Assembly (NCBI GenBank): GCA_947584825.1
Contig: CANPWR010000067.1
Span: 1-7,190 of the forward strand
Source of the DNA: an uncultured Clostridia bacterium
Lineage (GTDB): Bacteria; Bacillota; Clostridia; Oscillospirales; Ruminococcaceae
Direction of reading: 5' to 3'
Length of the DNA: 7,190 nt
Below, in pieces: positions 3,720-7,190 of this stretch. A program made the translations under genes and the position numbers. Position 1 is the stretch's first letter, and the number at the start of each line of letters is the position of its first letter. Under the pieces are notes generated by a model, which ran no database searches, was not told the origin of the DNA, and saw only the letters and a program-made list of their open reading frames with translations.

Positions 3720-5846
3720 ATGAAAGTTGTAAAAAGAGATGGACGTGCGGTAGATTACGACCGCAGTAAAATCGTTATTGCTATCAAAAAAGCAAATGCA
3801 GAAGTTGCAGAAAATGAAAGAGCAACAGATACTCAAATCGAATCAATACTGACCTACATTGAAAGCAAAAACAAAAAGAGAATGCTTGTCGAGGATATTC
3901 AGGACATTATCGAAGAAAAGCTGATGGAATTTGAGCTTTTTGTTCTTGCTAAGACCTATATCATTTATCGTTACCAGAGAGCATTGGTTCGTAAGGCTAA
4001 CACTACTGACGATTCTATTTTAAGTCTTATAAGGAATGAAAATAAAGAACTCGCTGAAGAAAATTCAAATAAAAATACTATTCTTGCATCTACCCAAAGA
4101 GACTATATAGCAGGCGAGGTTTCAAGAGACTTAACTAACAGAGTTCTGCTTCCTGAAAAGTTGGCAAAGGCTCATCAGGATGGTATATTCCATTTCCATG
4201 ACGCTGATTATTTTCTGCAGCCTATTTTCAACTGCTGTCTAATTAATATCGGCGACATGCTTGATAACGGTACTGTTATGAACGGCAAGCTGATTGAAAG
4301 TCCTAAGAGCTTTCAGGTAGCCTGCACTATAACAACGCAGATAATTGCCGCTGTCGCTTCAAGCCAATACGGCGGACAATCTGTTGATTTAAAGCATCTC
4401 GGAAAATATCTTAAAAAGTCAAAAGACAAGTTTGAAAAGGCTATTAAAAAAGCCTGCGGAAAGAACACTCCTCAGGAAACAATAGACAAGCTTGTAGATG
4501 AACGTCTTAAAAGCGAGCTTAAATCCGGTGTTCAAACCATTCAGTATCAGATAAACACGCTTATGACTACAAACGGTCAATCACCGTTTGTTACATTGTT
4601 CCTGCACCTTGAAGAAGATGACAAATATATCGATGAAAATGCAATGATCATTGAAGAAATTCTTCAGCAAAGACTTCAGGGTATTAAGAACGAACAGGGC
4701 GTTTATGTTACCCCTGCATTCCCTAAGCTTGTTTATGTTCTAGACGAGAATAACTGCTTAAAGGGCGGAAAGTATGACTATCTAACTCAGCTTGCTGTTA
4801 AATGTTCGGCAAAGAGAATGTACCCTGACTACATCTCGGCTAAAAAGATGCGTGAAAATTATGAAGGCAATGTATTTTCACCTATGGGATGCCGTTCTTT
4901 CCTAGCACCATGGAAGGACGAAAATGGCAACTATAAATTTGAGGGAAGATTCAATCAGGGCGTTGTTTCGCTCAATCTTCCGCAGATAGGCATAATTGCA
5001 AAAGGCGATGAAGATAAGTTCTGGAAACTTTTAGATGAACGTCTTGAGCTTTGCTACGAAGCTCTTATGTGCAGACATAACGCACTAATGGGAACAAAGA
5101 GTGACGTTTCCCCGATACACTGGCAGTACGGCGCTATAGCAAGGCTTAAAAAAGGCGAAAAGATAGACAAGTATCTTATGAACGGATACTCTTCAATTTC
5201 TCTTGGATACATCGGACTTTACGAGGTTACCAAGCTAATGAAAGGCGTTCCTCAGACAGAACCGGAAGGTCTTGATTTTGCGCTCAGGCTTATGAACAAA
5301 TTAAGAGCGACATGTGATAAGTGGAAAGCAGATACAGGTATAGGATTTGCTCTTTACGGCACTCCTGCTGAATCGCTTTGCTACCGCTTTGCAAGGATAG
5401 ATAAAGAAAAATTCGGAACAATTGAAGATATTACAGATAAGGGATATTATACAAACTCATACCACGTTGATGTTCGTGAACATATAGACGCTTTTGATAA
5501 GTTTAAGTTTGAAAGCCAGTTCCAAAAGATTTCTTCGGGCGGAGCGATCTCCTATGTTGAAATCCCTAATATGAGGAACAACCTAAAGGCTCTTTCAAAT
5601 GCCGTTAAATTCATCTACGACAACATTCAGTACGCTGAATTTAACACAAAGAGTGACTACTGTCAGGCATGCGGTTACGACGGCGAGATAATCATAAACG
5701 ATGACAACGAGTGGGAATGTCCGCAATGCCACAACAAGGATCACGCTAAGATGAACGTTACTAGAAGAACCTGCGGATATTTAGGCGAAAACTTCTGGAA
5801 TGTTGGTAAAACTAAGGAAATCAAGTCAAGAGTTCTCCATCTGTAA
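3720..5846 (+). CDS. nrdD: Anaerobic (class III) ribonucleoside-triphosphate reductase
   Basis: This is the catalytic glycyl-radical subunit that reduces ribonucleoside triphosphates to dNTPs without oxygen, in the cytoplasm. It is complete at 708 residues, a normal length. Residues 1-92 are an ATP-cone (VVKRDGRAVDYDRSKI), the allosteric site where dATP shuts the enzyme down. The rest is the ten-stranded barrel. NCCLINIGDM (171-180) holds the candidate reducing Cys, and FSPMGCRSFL (386-395) holds C391, the likely thiyl-radical Cys. C648-x2-C651 and C667-x2-C670 bind the structural zinc. RRTCGYLG (682-689) holds the radical Gly686. The N-terminal ATG follows AAGGAGAGG at good spacing. It heads an operon with nrdG and dut and is divergent from the Crp/Fnr regulator. 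A candidate NrdR box and a Crp/Fnr-type palindrome lie upstream. All key residues seem intact. Confidence 0.97.
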   Translation: MKVVKRDGRAVDYDRSKIVIAIKKANAEVAENERATDTQIESILTYIESKNKKRMLVEDIQDIIEEKLMEFELFVLAKTYIIYRYQRALVRKANTTDDSILSLIRNENKELAEENSNKNTILASTQRDYIAGEVSRDLTNRVLLPEKLAKAHQDGIFHFHDADYFLQPIFNCCLINIGDMLDNGTVMNGKLIESPKSFQVACTITTQIIAAVASSQYGGQSVDLKHLGKYLKKSKDKFEKAIKKACGKNTPQETIDKLVDERLKSELKSGVQTIQYQINTLMTTNGQSPFVTLFLHLEEDDKYIDENAMIIEEILQQRLQGIKNEQGVYVTPAFPKLVYVLDENNCLKGGKYDYLTQLAVKCSAKRMYPDYISAKKMRENYEGNVFSPMGCRSFLAPWKDENGNYKFEGRFNQGVVSLNLPQIGIIAKGDEDKFWKLLDERLELCYEALMCRHNALMGTKSDVSPIHWQYGAIARLKKGEKIDKYLMNGYSSISLGYIGLYEVTKLMKGVPQTEPEGLDFALRLMNKLRATCDKWKADTGIGFALYGTPAESLCYRFARIDKEKFGTIEDITDKGYYTNSYHVDVREHIDAFDKFKFESQFQKISSGGAISYVEIPNMRNNLKALSNAVKFIYDNIQYAEFNTKSDYCQACGYDGEIIINDDNEWECPQCHNKDHAKMNVTRRTCGYLGENFWNVGKTKEIKSRVLHL

Positions 5847-5870
5847 TATTTACAACAAGGGAGAACACAT

Positions 5871-6416
5871 ATGAATTATGCAACAATAAAAAAATATGAT
5901 ATTGCAAACGGTCCCGGAGTCAGGGTATCACTGTTCGTTAGCGGCTGTTCTCACCACTGCAAGGGTTGCTTTAATCCTGAAACGTGGGATTTTAACTACG
6001 GAAAGCCTTTCACCCATGATGTTGAGAATGAAATTCTCGAAGCGATGAAACCCGAATACATTGACGGTTTTTCACTTCTGGGCGGCGAGCCTTTCGAGGT
6101 TGAAAACCAACGCTCTCTTGTATCCTTTGTCAAAAGAGTAAAAGCTGAGTTCCCGCAAAAGAGCATCTGGTGCTATTCGGGTTATCTGTTCGACAGGGAT
6201 TTAACAGGTAACAGCAAAGTCAACTGCGAATATACAAAGGAACTTCTATCCTGTATTGACATTCTGGTTGATGGTGAGTTTATTGAAGAGAAAAAGAATC
6301 TTAATATAAAATTTAGAGGCTCTGAAAATCAGAGGATAATCGACGTTCAAAAATCGCTTAAAGAGGGCAAGGTTTGCATTATCAGTGATGATGACCCTAG
6401 ACTGAATATGATATAA
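5871..6416 (+). CDS. nrdG: Anaerobic ribonucleotide reductase activating protein
   Basis: This is a radical SAM activase that uses a [4Fe-4S] cluster to cleave S-adenosylmethionine and abstract hydrogen from the radical glycine of NrdD. The protein is 181 residues. GPGVRVSLFVSGCSHHCKGC (14-33) contains the cluster ligands C26-x3-C30-x2-C33. LLGGEPF (69-75) is the SAM-binding GGE motif, and FRGSENQR (148-155) is the conserved family motif near the C-terminus, followed by DVQKSL. The ATG follows AAGGGAG with 7 bases between, 24 bases past nrdD. The length and the NrdD neighbour distinguish it from pyruvate formate-lyase activase, which is longer. Confidence 0.96.
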   Translation: MNYATIKKYDIANGPGVRVSLFVSGCSHHCKGCFNPETWDFNYGKPFTHDVENEILEAMKPEYIDGFSLLGGEPFEVENQRSLVSFVKRVKAEFPQKSIWCYSGYLFDRDLTGNSKVNCEYTKELLSCIDILVDGEFIEEKKNLNIKFRGSENQRIIDVQKSLKEGKVCIISDDDPRLNMI

Positions 6417-6439
6417 AGAATAAACAAACAGGAGAAATT

Positions 6440-6886
6440 ATGAAAATTGAGGAAGTAAAAATCAAAAAACTCAATGACCGTGCGGTAATCCCGACCTACG
6501 GCTCTGACTTTTCAGCGGGTTGCGATCTATACGCAGTTACCGACGGAGATATTGAAATCGCTCCGAGCGAAACTGTTATGGTACACACATATCTTTCTAT
6601 GGAGATACCTGTCGGATATGCAGGTCTTATCTACGCACGTTCGGGACTTGCTTCAAAGAAAGGTCTTGCTCCTGCAAACAAGGTGGGTGTTGTTGACGCT
6701 GACTACAGAGGAGAGATAATGGTGGCGTTACATAATCATTCAAACAAGGTGCAGACCATTTCAGATGGCGAGAGAATTGCACAGCTTGTTATTGCTCCGT
6801 TCCTGAAGGCTTCATTTATAGAAACAGACGAGCTTTCGGACACTGTAAGGGGCACAGGAGGCTTTGGCTCAACAGGACAACGGTAA
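6440..6886 (+). CDS. dut: dUTP pyrophosphatase (trimeric dUTPase)
   Basis: It hydrolyses dUTP to dUMP and pyrophosphate, keeping uracil out of DNA and feeding thymidylate synthesis. All five motifs of the homotrimeric family are present in its 148 residues. Motif I is SAGCDLY (25-31). Motif II is ARSGLAS (66-72), with the phosphate-binding Ser. Motif III is VGVVDADYRGE (82-92), with catalytic Asp86 and the uracil-stacking Tyr89. Motif IV is GERIAQLV (110-117). Motif V is RGTGGFGSTG (137-146), the flexible C-terminal lid that closes over the triphosphate. The ATG follows AGGAG by about 5 bases, 23 bases after nrdG. Its place with nrdDG fits a dNTP-balancing operon. Confidence 0.96.
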   Translation: MKIEEVKIKKLNDRAVIPTYGSDFSAGCDLYAVTDGDIEIAPSETVMVHTYLSMEIPVGYAGLIYARSGLASKKGLAPANKVGVVDADYRGEIMVALHNHSNKVQTISDGERIAQLVIAPFLKASFIETDELSDTVRGTGGFGSTGQR

Positions 6887-6946
6887 TCGGCGAGCCGCCA
6901 AAAGTTTGACAAAGGTTATTTGCAAATTAAAAAGCAAAAATATAAT

Positions 6947-6981
6947 TAGGCGAACGAAATTTGTGTTCGCCTATATTTTTT
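6947..6981 (+). terminator. Intrinsic terminator of nrdD-nrdG-dut
   Basis: A perfect 9-bp stem TAGGCGAAC/GTTCGCCTA with a 9-base loop is followed by TATTTTTT. It lies 60 bases after the dut stop codon and before the promoter of the next gene. Confidence 0.9.
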
Positions 6982-7011
6982 GTCAATTGTTCATTATATC
7001 TATTTTATTGT

Positions 7012-7040
7012 TTGACACACCAAAGCTTTAATGCTAATAT
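7012..7040 (+). promoter_or_regulatory. Strong sigma-A promoter for the transporter gene
   Basis: There is a perfect TTGACA -35 (7012-7017), a 17-bp spacer and a TAATAT -10 (7035-7040) preceded by TGC, an extended -10. The expected start is near 7047, about 30 bases before the TTG codon. It makes the transporter gene an independent unit. Confidence 0.85.
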
Positions 7041-7077
7041 ATTATTACGGTACTAAATTTAACAAGGAGATAAAATC

Positions 7078-7190
7078 TTGAAACTAAGTATTAACCCAAA
7101 ATACAAAGGCATTATATATATAATCCTGTCAGCTTTTATGTTCGGTCTGATGGGAGTTTTTATAAAGCTGGCAGGTGATATCCCGTCTGT
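7078..7190 (+). CDS. DMT/EamA-family transporter, N-terminal fragment (runs off window)
   Basis: The first 37 residues are visible. A hydrophilic start (KLSINPKYK) is followed by one membrane segment at about residues 11-31 (GIIYIILSAFMFGLMGVFIK). The pattern SAFMFGLMGVFIKLAG-x-IPS matches the first helix of EamA-domain drug/metabolite transporters, which have ten helices and export or import small metabolites. The substrate cannot be told from this fragment. The start is a TTG at 7078, chosen because AAGGAG lies 8 bases upstream and a strong promoter precedes it. No ATG with a good Shine-Dalgarno is available nearby. The gene continues beyond the right edge. Confidence 0.8.
   Translation, partial: MKLSINPKYKGIIYIILSAFMFGLMGVFIKLAGDIPS

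Overview
The window looks like chromosomal DNA from a low-GC anaerobic Firmicute, probably a gut or rumen clostridium of the Ruminococcus/Eubacterium type. The grounds are AT-rich intergenic DNA with strong Shine-Dalgarno sequences, an oxygen-sensitive class III ribonucleotide reductase, a PadR/HAAS/DUF4097 cassette, and a large serine recombinase. The genus cannot be fixed from the sequence alone.

Layout. (1) Bases 1-488 (+) are the C-terminal third or less of a large serine recombinase, so the left edge is probably the end of an integrated mobile element. The 205 bp after it hold a frame-open, protein-like stretch and a strong hairpin, and this is the natural place for an attachment-site junction. 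(2) Bases 694-2512 (-) are a three-gene operon: a PadR repressor, a HAAS/DUF1700 membrane protein overlapping it by 4 bp, and a membrane-anchored DUF4097 protein with eight SGD-type beta-repeats. Its sigma-A-type promoter overlaps a perfect 7-7-7 inverted repeat, which suggests autorepression by PadR. (3) Bases 2710-3357 (-) encode a Crp/Fnr-family regulator. (4) A 362-bp divergent intergenic region carries two GTTGCA-N2-TGCAAC palindromes and a near-consensus NrdR box. (5) Bases 3720-6886 (+) are nrdD, nrdG and dut, closed by an intrinsic terminator. (6) From 7078 to the right edge (+) is the start of a DMT/EamA-type transporter with its own near-consensus promoter.

How the genes work together. 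NrdD reduces ribonucleoside triphosphates to dNTPs without oxygen, NrdG installs its glycyl radical, and Dut removes dUTP and supplies dUMP for thymidylate synthesis, so the operon is a compact dNTP-supply unit. One palindrome is centred about 41.5 bp upstream of the predicted nrdD transcription start, the classical class II activator position for Crp/Fnr proteins. The other covers the predicted -35 of the regulator gene, a repressor position. Together these suggest a local circuit in which the Crp/Fnr protein represses itself and activates nrdDG-dut, with NrdR as a second, dNTP-sensing input. The circuit is inference from site geometry.

Two near-identical hairpin terminators (638-673 and 2592-2629) bracket the PadR operon. 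They share loop-proximal sequence and differ in the outer stem by a compensatory base-pair change, which points to a dispersed, structure-constrained repeat family.
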